The notes below the pieces were generated by a model. The model did no database searches and had not been told where the DNA came from. It was given only the letters and a program-made list of their open reading frames with translations. Shown piece by piece: positions 35,365 to 45,109 of a stretch of DNA of 64,000 nt (positions are counted from its first letter, which is position 1; every line of letters starts with the position of its first letter). This DNA comes from Sporolactobacillus sp. THM19-2. Lineage in GTDB: Bacteria; Bacillota; Bacilli; Bacillales; Sporolactobacillaceae. The DNA lies in contig NZ_SEMC01000002.1 in assembly GCF_004153195.1 (NCBI RefSeq), positions 124,001 to 188,000 on the forward strand, in the 5' to 3' direction. Position numbers and translations under genes: made by a program.

Positions 35365-36552
35365 ATGACTGAATTTCCATCTTCCAGGCTGCTTGATAAG
35401 ATGCCCGGAAATTATTTTGCGGATTTAGACCGGCGAATTGAGCAAGTTAGCCAAAGCGGCATTGACCTGATTCATTTGGAGAAGGGCAGTCCGGATCAGC
35501 TCACGCCTGATCCCGTTATTCGCGAAATGGACCGTGCCCTGCGTCTTCCGGAGAATCAGGGATACCCGCCGTACGGAGGGAAAAGAAATCTTAAAGAAGC
35601 CATCGCCACATTCTATGCCGGGGCATACGGCGTGGCGCTGGACCCTGAAACAGAGATTACGGTTTTCGCCGGGGCAACGGTTGCGATTGCTGCTCTCCCG
35701 CAGGCCCTATTAAATCCCGGCGATCTGATGCTGACTACAGATCCGGGGTACCCCATGTACTTCATCTGCCCGTCGCTGGCTGGTGCCGGGGTCTATGGCA
35801 TACCTGTGCGTGCCGAGGATGATTTTCTGCCGGATTACAGAAAAATTCCAGAAGCTTTTCTGAGCCGTGCGAAACTGTTAATGCTCAACTATCCCAACAA
35901 CCCGACCGGAGCAATCGCAACAAAAGCTTTTTTTGCCGATACCGTTGCTTTTTCAAAAGAGCATCAGATTCCCGTCGTGCATGACTTCGCCTACGCAGCA
36001 TTCGGATTTGACGGGCAGCGGCCGCTCAGCTTTCTCCAGACTCCCGGAGCAAAGGAACAGGGGATTGAAATTTACACCTTTTCCAAAACCTGGAACATGG
36101 CCGGCTGGCGACTGGGTTTCGCCGCCGGCAATGCGTCCCTGATCCGGTCGCTGGGAAAATTTCATGACCTCGCACACAGCGATGTATTCGGTGCGGTTCA
36201 GGATGCCGGTGCAGCAGCTCTGCTCGGACCGCAGACATCTGTCCGGGAAATGAGAGCACTTTATGAAAAAAGACGCAACGTCCTTGTCGAAAGTCTGCGT
36301 GAAATCGGGTGGGACGTCGCTTCCCCGGAAGGTTCATTTTTCTGCTGGTTCAAAGTCCCTGAAGGTTATACATCCGAAACGTTCACCAAAGCCCTGATTG
36401 AAGAGGCGCATGTTGCGATGGCGCCCGGGATAGGCTTTGGCAGAGGCGGGAATTTCTATGTGCGCGCCGGTCTCCTCGAACCGGAAGACCGGCTTCGCGA
36501 AGCCGCAGAACGAATCAGGGATTCAGGAATTCTGACGCCTGTCAGGGAGTAA
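35365..36552 (+). CDS. Class I aminotransferase, MtnE-like
   Basis: 395 residues, fold-type I PLP enzyme. Signatures: LNYPNNPTGA, VVHDFAYAAFGFDG and the PLP lysine in YTFSKTWNMAGWRLGF. It most resembles B. subtilis MtnE, which transaminates 4-methylthio-2-oxobutyrate in methionine salvage. No other mtn genes are nearby, so a different amino acid could be the substrate. ATG with GGAGGGGG upstream. Confidence 0.8.
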   Translation: MTEFPSSRLLDKMPGNYFADLDRRIEQVSQSGIDLIHLEKGSPDQLTPDPVIREMDRALRLPENQGYPPYGGKRNLKEAIATFYAGAYGVALDPETEITVFAGATVAIAALPQALLNPGDLMLTTDPGYPMYFICPSLAGAGVYGIPVRAEDDFLPDYRKIPEAFLSRAKLLMLNYPNNPTGAIATKAFFADTVAFSKEHQIPVVHDFAYAAFGFDGQRPLSFLQTPGAKEQGIEIYTFSKTWNMAGWRLGFAAGNASLIRSLGKFHDLAHSDVFGAVQDAGAAALLGPQTSVREMRALYEKRRNVLVESLREIGWDVASPEGSFFCWFKVPEGYTSETFTKALIEEAHVAMAPGIGFGRGGNFYVRAGLLEPEDRLREAAERIRDSGILTPVRE

Positions 36553-36636
36553 GCTGAAAAAAAGCCTTCCACCCGTTTTCCAGTCAAGCCCTTTTTTCTG
36601 TATCCATTCATCTCAGCTGGTGGCTCGATAAATGAG

Positions 36637-36818
36637 ACGGAAAAATTCCGCTTAACTTAGCAAAAAGGAAAACAGCGAGCTTCAATAGACGGAGGAATTC
36701 CGGCTATTGACTCAGAAAAGATGAAAATGGGGGCTCTTTCATTGCCTGATCGGAAAAATTCCGCTTATGATACGCTGAAACCCGTTCGATTCTGCATTTA
36801 AGCGGAAATTCTCCGCTT
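36637..36818. repeat. Four degenerate palindromic repeats, GCGGAAAAATTCCGC type
   Basis: Palindromes at 36637-36653, 36689-36705, 36750-36766 and 36802-36818 share a core close to CGGAAAAATTCCGCTTA. They are spaced 52, 61 and 52 bp, and the intervening sequences differ. They lie in the 500-bp gap after the aminotransferase gene, which has no supported coding sequence. Confidence 0.8.
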
Positions 36819-36977
36819 ATTAAGCAAAAAAATAACGTTCCTGTCAAAGGGTCGGAGGGCGTTTCTAAAACATCCTGAAATAAGGCGTTCCGGGGCGAAC
36901 ACTTGCGGTCACCTGGTTATGACAGGGTACCCCTGGCAATATGAGTAAAGACGTGGTCGAGAAATACATTAACGAAC

Positions 36978-37013
36978 AAAAAAAAGCCCTCCAGGCTTAA
37001 CGGAAGGCTTTTA
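36978..37013 (-). terminator. Terminator of the YisL-like gene
   Basis: Minus-strand AAGCCTTCC/GGAGGGCTT stem with a nine-base loop followed by eight U. Confidence 0.75.
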
Positions 37014-37054
37014 TCCCATCTCTAAGGGCACGAGATTTCTGCCGAAAATTTTCA

Positions 37055-37384
37055 TTAAATAATTTCATAGCCGATCAGAAGGATGAAAATCAGATCAATC
37101 ACAAACAAGATCATCAGCCATACAGCCGACTGATGCCTGTTTCTTTTTGCGAGTGCCATTTCCATCAGGCCGATCAGAATAAGTGCCAGCACGCCCTTGA
37201 TCACAAAAAGAATGGGGAAGTGGATCAGAACAAGCATCCAGACACCGGTGACAAGCATAATCAGATAAGTCAGACGAAGGGCCATACTCCATCCCTTCTG
37301 ACGATTAAATGCGAAACTGAGGATGAACAGAAGGATCATAATTCCCCAGACACCGCTGTGTATATGTAACAGTATCTCCTGCAT
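37055..37384 (-). CDS. DUF1516 membrane protein, YisL-like
   Basis: 109 residues with four membrane segments. The LALILIGLMEMALAKR segment and size match the YisL/DUF1516 family of small Bacillus membrane proteins, whose role is unknown. ATG with GGGAGG upstream. Monocistronic, with a terminator on each side. Confidence 0.8.
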   Translation of the reverse strand: MQEILLHIHSGVWGIMILLFILSFAFNRQKGWSMALRLTYLIMLVTGVWMLVLIHFPILFVIKGVLALILIGLMEMALAKRNRHQSAVWLMILFVIDLIFILLIGYEII

Positions 37385-37485
37385 TCAGCTAACCTCCCAT
37401 TGGCTGTTTCATTCGGTGCAACCCGTTCTTTTCTATTCTAACATGAAACAGACAGAGCTGTCCGACCAGACGCGTGCACGGAACG

Positions 37486-37520
37486 ACAAAGTCCTGAAGC
37501 GGCCTCGCTTCAGGACTTTT
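37486..37520. terminator. Terminator of the lysine permease gene
   Basis: 13-bp stem AAAGTCCTGAAGC/GCTTCAGGACTTT with a six-base loop, 12 bp after the permease stop. Confidence 0.8.
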
Positions 37521-37531
37521 CTTTCAGCTGT

Positions 37532-38998
37532 TTATTCTCTGCCCGCATCCTCATGTCTGGAAACATCGCAGGCCGTGAGCGGGATCAGTCTGTCCTTCAT
37601 CTTCCATTTAGCCACCAGCCAGATGGTAAGAAAAATCGGGATACCGATATAAGCAGAGATGACACTGCCCCAGTCTATCTTCCCTCCGGTAAATGCACCG
37701 AAGCTCTGTCCGATAATCACGATCAGACAAACAGCAAAGGCAAAGAGCGGACCGAACGGGAACCATTTTGCCCGATACGGAAGATCACTGAGTTTTCCGC
37801 CCTGTGCCACATAGGCCCGCCTGAAGCGGAAGTGACTGACAGCGATTCCGAGCCAGGCAATGAAGCCGCACATCCCGGAAGCGCTGAGAAGCCAGTTATA
37901 AACTATACCGTCACCGAAGCCTGAGGCGAGAAAGGCAAGCATGCCGAATGCCGTGGTCACGACCAGTGCCCAGATTGGAATGCCGCGCGGTGTGACATAA
38001 GCCAGAAATTTCGGAGCTTCGCCCTTCCTTGCCAGAGCATACAAAATACGTGTCGATGCATACAACCCGGAATTTCCCGCAGACAGAACAGCAGTCAAAA
38101 TCACGGCGTTCATCACCGAAGCCGCAACTGCGAGGCCCGCTTTCTGGAAGACCAGTGTAAACGGACTGACCATCACCGTATCTGTAATCGACAAATTAGG
38201 GCTGGTATAGGGGATAACCATCGCGATGACAAAAATAGCCAGGATGTAAAAAAGCAAAATACGCCAGAAAATGGTGCGCATGGCTTTCGGCACATTCTTC
38301 TCCGGATGTTCACTCTCACCGGCGGTGACACCGAGCAGTTCTGTTCCCTGAAAAGAATAGCCGGCGGCAAGAAAAACGCCGAACGCCGCCAGAAAGCCAC
38401 CGTGAAACGGCGCATCACCGACAGTAAAATTAGCGAATCCCGGTACACCGCCACCCAAAATCCGGAAAATCATCAATAAACCGACAATAATAAAAATAAT
38501 GACCGTTGCCACTTTTATAAAGGCAAACCAGTATTCCGACTCGCCGTAGCCCTTCACAGTCAATGCATTAAGCAGGAAAATGAGGATCAGAAACAGCCCG
38601 CTCCACAGATAGGAGGGCGAGTTTGGAAACCAGAACTTCATGATCAGCGTCGCTGCCGAGAGCTCGCTTGCGATCGTTACGGCCCAGTTGTACCAGTAAT
38701 TCCAGCCGATAGCAAAACCGAAAGATGGTTCGACAAAACGCGCCGCATAGGTACGAAATGATCCGCTTGTCGGCACATACGCTGCGAGTTCTCCGAGACT
38801 CGTCATCAGAAAATAGACCATGATGCCGGTCAGCCCATAGGCGAGAAGTGCTCCGCCCGGGCCGGCCGTATATATGGCATTGCCGCTTGCAAGAAATAAG
38901 CCTGTTCCGATTGCGCCGCCAAGCGCGATCATCGTCAGGTGGCGGGACTTGAGTTTTCTCTGTAGTTTGTGTGTCCCTTCTGCTGCATGTTGTTGCAT
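37532..38998 (-). CDS. Lysine-type amino acid permease
   Basis: 488 residues, APC-family permease with twelve membrane segments. RKLKSRHLTMIALGGAIGTG and GWNYWYNWAVTIASELSAA are shared with LysP-type lysine permeases. A lysine riboswitch in its leader makes lysine the likely substrate. GGGAGG lies nine bases before the ATG at 38998; the longer frame to 39031 was rejected. Monocistronic. Confidence 0.9.
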   Translation of the reverse strand: MQQHAAEGTHKLQRKLKSRHLTMIALGGAIGTGLFLASGNAIYTAGPGGALLAYGLTGIMVYFLMTSLGELAAYVPTSGSFRTYAARFVEPSFGFAIGWNYWYNWAVTIASELSAATLIMKFWFPNSPSYLWSGLFLILIFLLNALTVKGYGESEYWFAFIKVATVIIFIIVGLLMIFRILGGGVPGFANFTVGDAPFHGGFLAAFGVFLAAGYSFQGTELLGVTAGESEHPEKNVPKAMRTIFWRILLFYILAIFVIAMVIPYTSPNLSITDTVMVSPFTLVFQKAGLAVAASVMNAVILTAVLSAGNSGLYASTRILYALARKGEAPKFLAYVTPRGIPIWALVVTTAFGMLAFLASGFGDGIVYNWLLSASGMCGFIAWLGIAVSHFRFRRAYVAQGGKLSDLPYRAKWFPFGPLFAFAVCLIVIIGQSFGAFTGGKIDWGSVISAYIGIPIFLTIWLVAKWKMKDRLIPLTACDVSRHEDAGRE

Positions 38999-39050
38999 GA
39001 ATTTCTTCCTCCCAGAATTTACAGGCGACATGATCGAAAGCGGATCCCCA

Positions 39051-39084
39051 TTAAAAAGCCCGCCGGTACACGTGCTACCGGCGG
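39051..39084 (-). terminator. Riboswitch-controlled terminator of the lysine permease
   Basis: Minus-strand CCGCCGGTA/TACCGGCGG stem with a seven-base loop followed by five U, between the lysine aptamer and the ribosome site. Confidence 0.85.
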
Positions 39085-39164
39085 ACGGTTATGATCACTG
39101 AAACAGTATCAAAACGATTTTTTTACCATGAAATCTGCACTGCTTCGGTCCATGTCATCTGCTG

Positions 39165-39350
39165 ATAGCTCATCACACGTGCTTTGGGCGTGTGACAGTT
39201 CCGGCCCTGTTCGGAACCGGACCCAGTCCGCCCGGAAAAGGAGCCGGGCAAACTTCGGCGGTATTTCCTTTCGCGCTCCATCATCAGTGTCCTGCCACCT
39301 CTGAAGCACTACTCATAAATACCGCAACCTCTACCTCACATGACACGTGA
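39165..39350 (-). promoter_or_regulatory. Lysine riboswitch (L box)
   Basis: Reading the minus strand, GTGAGGTAGAGGTTGCG opens the aptamer, followed by ATGAGTAGTGCTTCAGAGG, GGCAGGACACTGATGATGG and GCGAAAGGAAATACCGCCGA, all landmarks of the L box. Two further hairpins lead to a closing arm near 39170. Lysine binding should favour the downstream terminator and reduce permease expression. Boundaries are approximate. Confidence 0.9.
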
Positions 39351-39380
39351 GGCGTACAGACAAAAATGTCAACAGGCTTC

Positions 39381-39409
39381 ATTTTAACGTTTCAGAAAAA
39401 TATTTTCAA
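39381..39409 (-). promoter_or_regulatory. Promoter of the lysine riboswitch transcript
   Basis: Minus-strand -35 TTGAAA (39404-39409), 17-bp spacer, -10 TAAAAT (39381-39386). Confidence 0.65.
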
Positions 39410-39427
39410 GCAAAAAAATGGCACCCC

Positions 39428-41221
39428 TCAGATCCCTTTTTTCGCCGGAGTGGCCGTTTTCGCTTCAAAATCCGCAATGGCTTCCATAAATATGCGTCCA
39501 TACTTCTCCAGCTTCTGCTGGCCGACGCCCCTGATCATCAAAAAGTCATGATCTGTTGCCGGAAGACGGGCACTCATTTCACGCAGTGACTGATCGGAGA
39601 AGATGATGTAGGGAGGGACGTATTCTTTCCCGGCGAGCCTCTTACGAACCTGTTTCAGCTGATCAAACAGGGCATCATCGACCACCAGCTGTTCGGCGCG
39701 AACCCGAGCTTTCTTATACACCTTTCTTTCGCCTTTCAGGACGGGTACCGCGCGCGGCGTAAGACAAAGCGTCGGGTAAGCCCCGCCCCGCAAAGCGAGA
39801 TACTGCTCACCCGTCAGATAATCGATGAAATCACTGATCTGTCTCTGCGTCTGATCTTTCATGAGGCCATAAGTTGGCAGCCGGTCGAGCCGGAACCGGG
39901 TCAGCTTCTGATCGGAAGCGCCGGCAAGGACTTTGGCGACCATCGTTTTTCCATAGCGTTCGCGCATCCTTTTCACGCAGGAAAGCACCTTTTGTGCTGT
40001 CACCGTCACATCAGCCTTCTCGCGTGTATCGAGACAATTCCCGCAATGGTGACAGGGCGCCGGATTCTTTTCTCCGAAATAGCGAAGGATATAAGCCTGA
40101 AGACAGGATTCAGCATGGCAGTAGCCGATCATCTGATCCAGTTTACGGAACTCTTTGGCTTTCAGGACATCATCCATATCCGACTGTTCAATGAAAAAGC
40201 GCTGCAGGCGGATGTCCTGTGGGGAAAAGAGCAGGATGCAGTCGCTTTTCTCGCCATCACGCCCGGCGCGGCCGGCCTCCTGATAATAGGCTTCAATATT
40301 GCGTGGCATGTTATAGTGGATGATATAACGGACGTTACTTTTATTCACACCCATCCCAAAAGCGTTTGTCGCAACCAGAACGCTGATATCATCATACAAA
40401 AAACGCTCCTGGTTTTCTGCCCGCGTCTTCTCGGAAAGTCCGGCGTGATACCTTCCTGCTGCTACACCACGCCTGTGCAGCTGTCCATACAGCCTGTCCA
40501 CTTCCCGGCGTGTTGCCGCATAAATGATGCCGGGCTGACCCGAATTCTTACGCAGATAGTCCATTAAAAAAGCATCCCGGTTCTGACCGCGGACCACCCT
40601 GAATAAAAGATTGTCACGGGCGAACCCTGTCGCAACAACCTGACTTTCGGGAATATGCAGCAGGTGACAGATGTCGGCCGTGACTTCCGGCGTCGCTGTG
40701 GCGGTCAGAGCGGCAACGACCGGCTTCGGCTGAAGTCCGTCCAGCAGATCGGCAATTCTGCGGTAACTCGGGCGAAAGTCATGCCCCCATTGCGAGATGC
40801 AGTGGGCCTCATCAACGGCAACAAGGGACAGGTTCATTCGCTTGAGCATTCGGACAAATACAGGCTGCTCCAGACGCTCCGGCGCAATATAGAGCAGCTT
40901 GTATCGTCCCGCCGCTGCCGCTGCCATTCTCTCGTCTGTTTCGCTGTGGGACAGTGAACTGTTGATATAGCCCGCCGGAATGCCGATATCCTTTAAAGCG
41001 TCTACCTGATCCTTCATCAGTGAAATCAACGGCGAAATGACCAGAACTGCTCCGGGCATCAGCATGGCCGGAATCTGGTAGCAGACCGACTTTCCGCCGC
41101 CGGTCGGCATGATGGCAACGGTGTCCCTGCCCGCCAGCAGATCTGAAATGATTTTTTCCTGTCCCTTACGGAAACTGTCGTATCCAAAGTACCGTTTCAG
41201 CACATTAAGCGCCGCATCCAT
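39428..41221 (-). CDS. recQ: ATP-dependent DNA helicase RecQ
   Basis: 597 residues. Helicase core with Walker A PTGGGKS (K44) and DEAH at 138-141 (AVDEAHCISQWGHDFR), RecQ zinc cysteines in the CHAESC...CHHCGNC region near 375-405, winged helix, and a C-terminal HRDC domain ending about residue 590. It unwinds DNA 3' to 5' in recombination repair. Length is typical of the long Bacillus RecQ. ATG with AGAGGTGA upstream. No terminator separates it from the riboswitch promoter downstream. Confidence 0.95.
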   Translation of the reverse strand: MDAALNVLKRYFGYDSFRKGQEKIISDLLAGRDTVAIMPTGGGKSVCYQIPAMLMPGAVLVISPLISLMKDQVDALKDIGIPAGYINSSLSHSETDERMAAAAAGRYKLLYIAPERLEQPVFVRMLKRMNLSLVAVDEAHCISQWGHDFRPSYRRIADLLDGLQPKPVVAALTATATPEVTADICHLLHIPESQVVATGFARDNLLFRVVRGQNRDAFLMDYLRKNSGQPGIIYAATRREVDRLYGQLHRRGVAAGRYHAGLSEKTRAENQERFLYDDISVLVATNAFGMGVNKSNVRYIIHYNMPRNIEAYYQEAGRAGRDGEKSDCILLFSPQDIRLQRFFIEQSDMDDVLKAKEFRKLDQMIGYCHAESCLQAYILRYFGEKNPAPCHHCGNCLDTREKADVTVTAQKVLSCVKRMRERYGKTMVAKVLAGASDQKLTRFRLDRLPTYGLMKDQTQRQISDFIDYLTGEQYLALRGGAYPTLCLTPRAVPVLKGERKVYKKARVRAEQLVVDDALFDQLKQVRKRLAGKEYVPPYIIFSDQSLREMSARLPATDHDFLMIRGVGQQKLEKYGRIFMEAIADFEAKTATPAKKGI

Positions 41222-41298
41222 CCGTTCTCACCTCTCAGGTCCTGTTATGCAGTATTATCATAACATAACAGGACCGGCGATCCAGGGCACTTAACAAG

Positions 41299-41877
41299 CT
41301 ATGTCACCGGATTCCGGCCGGTTTTTTTCGATAAGAGGTCAGCCGGATCTATTTGCGCCTGTCCGCGAATATCGGCTTTCAGGACATTTTTCATCATCTT
41401 CAGTGCAAAATCATTGTCCTCCTGAACGTTTGACGCGCAGCAATCGGCCGGAATAAACAACTGGTAACCGCGCATATAGGCGTCATTAGCCGTGAACAGC
41501 ACACAGATATTTCCGGCAACGCCGGTGAGGATCAGCGTGCGCGTGCCAAGTTCAGTCAGCAGTGCCTGAAGAGGCGTTGCATAAAAGCCGGAGTGTCTGG
41601 GTTTGATAATGAAGAAATCTTCCGGATCCGGTAAGATTTGCTGCACCAGATTCCAGGCCGCCCCATCCTGTGCACGTTGAATAAGGTGACTTTTTTCTGA
41701 CTGCCACCTGCCCTCATTGTCATTGATATAGATAACAGGCAGTCCCGCTGCTCTGGCTCTTCGTTTTAATGAGGCAATCTGCGGCGTAATACGACACATG
41801 CCCTCAAGTAAAAGAGGACCCGCCTGAAACTGGAGCGGATTGATCATATCGATAATCAGCAGTGCTGTTTTCTTCAT
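41299..41877 (-). CDS. Isochorismatase-family cysteine hydrolase
   Basis: 192 residues. The catalytic triad of the family is visible: D10 (ALLIIDMIN), K92 (FIIKPRHSGF) and C125 (TGVAGNICVLF). Members hydrolyse isochorismate, nicotinamide, or other amides; no siderophore-synthesis genes adjoin it, so the substrate is open. ATG with a GAGGTGA ribosome site. It lies 77 bp upstream of recQ in the same direction. Confidence 0.85.
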   Translation of the reverse strand: MKKTALLIIDMINPLQFQAGPLLLEGMCRITPQIASLKRRARAAGLPVIYINDNEGRWQSEKSHLIQRAQDGAAWNLVQQILPDPEDFFIIKPRHSGFYATPLQALLTELGTRTLILTGVAGNICVLFTANDAYMRGYQLFIPADCCASNVQEDNDFALKMMKNVLKADIRGQAQIDPADLLSKKTGRNPVT

Positions 41878-42058
41878 TCCTGGTCACCTCAGGGTTTCTC
41901 ATCCTTTACACGCAGGGTGTTTTTGCGGAAAAAAGGCAGGTTTTCTTTTTAGGTTACCCTGGGCCTCTGAAGGACATGTACGGGCTGAGCCATCCGCCCG
42001 GTCCGAACGCATCACTTTACATATACTGAAGGCATAGAGTGAAAAGGGAGGGAAATCC

Positions 42059-42526
42059 ATGGAGGAAGAATCACATAAAGAAAAGCATCCGATAAAAAAA
42101 CGTCCGATGGAAGAACTCGAATCCTTTTTCCAGCGGAATCCTTTTGGCGGTGTTCTGAAATCAATTGATGAATTTTTTGAGAACCATACGCTCTTTCAGG
42201 CCGGATTCCCGGTACGACTGTACGATACGCCGGACGACTGGATTGTGGAAGCGGAGCTGCCCGGCGTAAAACGTGAAAACATTCATATCGAGCTGCATGG
42301 AAGCCGCATCCGGCTGATCGTCCGGGATGATGTTGAGATGGAGGCCCGCCATAAAGAAAAGAGCACGTATGCATTCGAAAGGCAGTTCAGCCATACTGAA
42401 CGTATGATCCATTTACCTTACACCATTGATAAAACCCGGACGCATGCCTCATTTACCAATGGTATTCTGAAAATACGGGGGCCTAAATTTCCAAAGACAG
42501 GTCATACATTAACGATTGAACCCTAA
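42059..42526 (+). CDS. Hsp20/alpha-crystallin family protein
   Basis: 155 residues. The alpha-crystallin domain spans about 50-150 (DDWIVEAELPGVKRENIHIE, then the NGILKI motif near the end); the basic N-terminal arm contains RPMEELESFF. Small heat-shock proteins hold unfolded proteins; some Bacillus members (CotM, CotP) are coat proteins, and the sequence cannot tell these apart. GGGAGG lies seven bases before the ATG. A GGCCGGGAGA/TCTCCCGGCC hairpin follows the stop. Confidence 0.85.
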   Translation: MEEESHKEKHPIKKRPMEELESFFQRNPFGGVLKSIDEFFENHTLFQAGFPVRLYDTPDDWIVEAELPGVKRENIHIELHGSRIRLIVRDDVEMEARHKEKSTYAFERQFSHTERMIHLPYTIDKTRTHASFTNGILKIRGPKFPKTGHTLTIEP

Positions 42527-42527
42527 A

Positions 42528-42554
42528 TGGCCGGGAGACTGTCTCCCGGCCATC
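42528..42554 (+). terminator. Hairpin after the Hsp20 gene
   Basis: Strong GC stem (GGCCGGGAGA/TCTCCCGGCC) directly after the stop codon, but no T-run follows, so termination is uncertain. Confidence 0.45.
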
Positions 42555-42587
42555 GTCTGTCTGCATGCAAATGTCCGTACCCTTCAC

Positions 42588-43748
42588 TCAGCCTGTTAAC
42601 CTCGTGACAAATCGTTCCAGCCGGTCCAGTCCTTCACGAAGGATATCCATCGAATACGCATAGGACAGGCGCAGATAGCCTTCCCCATATGATGAAAAGG
42701 CACTCCCGGGAACGGCCGCCAGGTGTTCCTGTTCCAGCAATTTCAGAGCAAAATCTTCTGAAGACAGGCCGAATTTCTTTATGGATGGGAAAACATAAAA
42801 AGCCCCCGACGGACGGACCACTTCCATCCCCATTCGCCTCAGTCGTCCCACGACATAATCCAGACGGCGCTGATACTCCTGTCTCATTGGCTCCGCGTCA
42901 TTTTTCCCGGCAGTAAGTGCCTCAATCGCGGCATATTGCGTAATACTTGTAATGCAGGAAATCCCATACTGATGAACTTTGATCAACTGTTCAGCGATCG
43001 GATGGTCGGCAAGCACATAGCCCATACGCCATCCGGTCATCGCATGTGACTTGGACAGTCCGTTGATCACCAGCGTCTTAGGCTTCATTCCCGGAAATGA
43101 GGCGATGGAGACATGTTTCTGACCATAAATCAGTTCACTGTATATTTCATCGGAAATGACAAAGACGGGTCTTTCTCTCAGCACATCGGCAATAGCTGAC
43201 AACTCGCGCTCCGTCAGCACGCAGCCGGTCGGGTTGGACGGGTAAGGCAGCACAACGGCCTTCGTACGCTCTGTCAGTTTCTCCCTGATCTGTTCGGCTG
43301 TCATTTTAAAGTCCGTCCCGCGTGTATCGACATAGACCGGAACGCCGCCTGCGAGCGTAATCGGAGCAGCGTAACCCGGATACGCCGGTCCCGGCAGAAT
43401 CACTTCATCCCCCTCCTCCAGAAGGGTACGGAAGGACAAATCAAGCGCCTCGCTCGCGCCAACCGTGGTAATGATTTCATTCTCCGGATGGTAATGCAGA
43501 TCATATTTTTCCGCAACATAACCGGCAATAGCCTGACGGAGTTCCGGCAGACCGGCATTTGCCGTATAAACGGTATGATTCTGGTCGATCGCCGCCTTGC
43601 CTGCCTCCCGGACATGTTCCGGTGTCGGGAAATCCGGCTGCCCGATCGTCAGCGATACCGCACCGGGATAGTCTTTCACTTTGTTGAAAAAGCGCCTGAT
43701 CCCGCTGATCTGTATGGCACGGACACGCCCGTTTACTCTCTCTTCCAT
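42588..43748 (-). CDS. patA: N-acetyl-LL-diaminopimelate aminotransferase
   Basis: 386 residues, resembling B. subtilis PatA over its full length: IQISGIRRFFNKV, VSLTIGQPDFPTPEHV, LPYPSNPTGCVL, the PLP lysine in NGLSKSHAMTGWRMGY, and FSSYGEGYLRLSYA. It acts in the acetylated branch of lysine and diaminopimelate synthesis. GAGAGG lies nine bases before the ATG at 43748; the first ATG at 43757 abuts it. It lies 55 bp after ilvE in the same direction. Confidence 0.9.
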   Translation of the reverse strand: MEERVNGRVRAIQISGIRRFFNKVKDYPGAVSLTIGQPDFPTPEHVREAGKAAIDQNHTVYTANAGLPELRQAIAGYVAEKYDLHYHPENEIITTVGASEALDLSFRTLLEEGDEVILPGPAYPGYAAPITLAGGVPVYVDTRGTDFKMTAEQIREKLTERTKAVVLPYPSNPTGCVLTERELSAIADVLRERPVFVISDEIYSELIYGQKHVSIASFPGMKPKTLVINGLSKSHAMTGWRMGYVLADHPIAEQLIKVHQYGISCITSITQYAAIEALTAGKNDAEPMRQEYQRRLDYVVGRLRRMGMEVVRPSGAFYVFPSIKKFGLSSEDFALKLLEQEHLAAVPGSAFSSYGEGYLRLSYAYSMDILREGLDRLERFVTRLTG

Positions 43749-43803
43749 CCTGGTCATCCTCTCACATCAGCTGTCTTACATAACAGTTCATCCCGGTCCC
43801 CGG

Positions 43804-44928
43804 TTATTCAGTAACCGGCTCTTTAGTCTCTTCTGGCTCTTTTTTCTCTTCTTCTCTGATTTTCACTTCCTGAGTCCATCCGAACTTATCCTTGAGGCGG
43901 CCGGTCTGGATGCCGGTAAGGGCATCATATAACTTTTTCGACAGTTTTCCGGTCTTTCCGTCACTGACCTTGATCACGCGGTCTTCCCATTTCAGAAATC
44001 CGACCGGCGAGATGACGGCAGCCGTTCCTGTACCGAATACTTCTTTCAGCTGCTGCTTCTCCGCTTTTTTAAACAGTTTCTTTACTGAAATTTTCCGCTC
44101 TCTGACAGGGATATCCCATTCCTTTAACAGCCGGAGGACCGAGTCACGGGTCACGCCCGGGAGAATGCTGCCATTTAATTCAGGCGTCCATACTTCTCCG
44201 CCTATTCTGAAAAAGATATTCATACTGCCGACTTCTTCAATATATTTATGTTCTACGCCATCCAGCCACAGAACCTGGTCAAAGCCCAGTTCTTCAGCTT
44301 TTGACTGTGCCTTAAGACTGGCCGCGTAATTCCCGCTGGTTTTGGCAAACCCTACGCCGCCTCTGACAGCACGTACATATTCATCTTCTACGTATATTCT
44401 GACGGGATCAATGGAATGGTTAAAGTAGGAACCAACAGGAGAAAGGATGATGAATAATTTGTAGGTGCCCGAGGGATGGACACCCAGGAAGGGTTCTGTA
44501 CCGATAATAAACGGCCGGATGTACAACGATTGTCCGGGTTTAACCGGAATCCAGTCAGCTTCAAGGGCAACGAGTTTTTTGATCGCCTGAATCACAAATT
44601 TTTCGTCAATCTCGGGTATATCGAGCCGCGCGCAGGATTGATTCATCCGCTTCATGTTCCTGTCCGGCCGGAAAAGAAGGACCCGGCCGTCCTCCGCTCT
44701 GTACGCCTTCAGCCCTTCAAACACTTCCTGTCCGTAGTGGAAAATAGTGGCTGCCGGATCCAGTTTAACCGGTCCGTACGGCACAATCCGCGGATTATAC
44801 CAGCCTTTGTCCGCCGCATAATCCATTTCAAACATATAATCTGTAAAATACTGCCCGAATCCAAGATTGTCCGGTTCAGGCTTGACTTTCAGCTGATCCG
44901 CCTTCTGAAAAGTGATCTGCTGCCCCAT
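43804..44928 (-). CDS. ilvE: Branched-chain amino acid aminotransferase
   Basis: 374 residues, fold-type IV PLP enzyme. PLP lysine K196 in [29 protein letters not shown] and VEEVGSMN-like [11 protein letters not shown] are present. It makes the last step of Leu, Ile and Val synthesis and so completes the pathway encoded at 4-11 kb. The C-terminal 25 residues form a Glu/Lys/Pro tail ([13 protein letters not shown]) longer than in most relatives. No T-box is visible before it. Confidence 0.93.
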   Translation of the reverse strand: MGQQITFQKADQLKVKPEPDNLGFGQYFTDYMFEMDYAADKGWYNPRIVPYGPVKLDPAATIFHYGQEVFEGLKAYRAEDGRVLLFRPDRNMKRMNQSCARLDIPEIDEKFVIQAIKKLVALEADWIPVKPGQSLYIRPFIIGTEPFLGVHPSGTYKLFIILSPVGSYFNHSIDPVRIYVEDEYVRAVRGGVGFAKTSGNYAASLKAQSKAEELGFDQVLWLDGVEHKYIEEVGSMNIFFRIGGEVWTPELNGSILPGVTRDSVLRLLKEWDIPVRERKISVKKLFKKAEKQQLKEVFGTGTAAVISPVGFLKWEDRVIKVSDGKTGKLSKKLYDALTGIQTGRLKDKFGWTQEVKIREEEKKEPEETKEPVTE

Positions 44929-45109
44929 GTTCTGAAGCCTCCTGAAATACTGTTTTCCTTCATTATATCAATCCATCTGACCGGATGCTATATGTGCCCG
45001 AATATTTGAAAACGCATCGCATTTTTCCCTTTGATACCGGGTTTTCCGGCATCTGAATTTTTCTTAAAAAAATTGGTGCAATCCCCTTTTATCACCCGCG
45101 CAATCCTGT

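Noticed and set aside
36637-36818. Possible CRISPR array
   Set aside because: Only four degenerate palindromes, unequal spacing, imperfect repeats and no cas genes.
36941-37000. 19-codon frame (MSKDVVEKYINEQKKALQA)
   Set aside because: No ribosome site, and it overlaps the terminator of the YisL-like gene; more likely chance.
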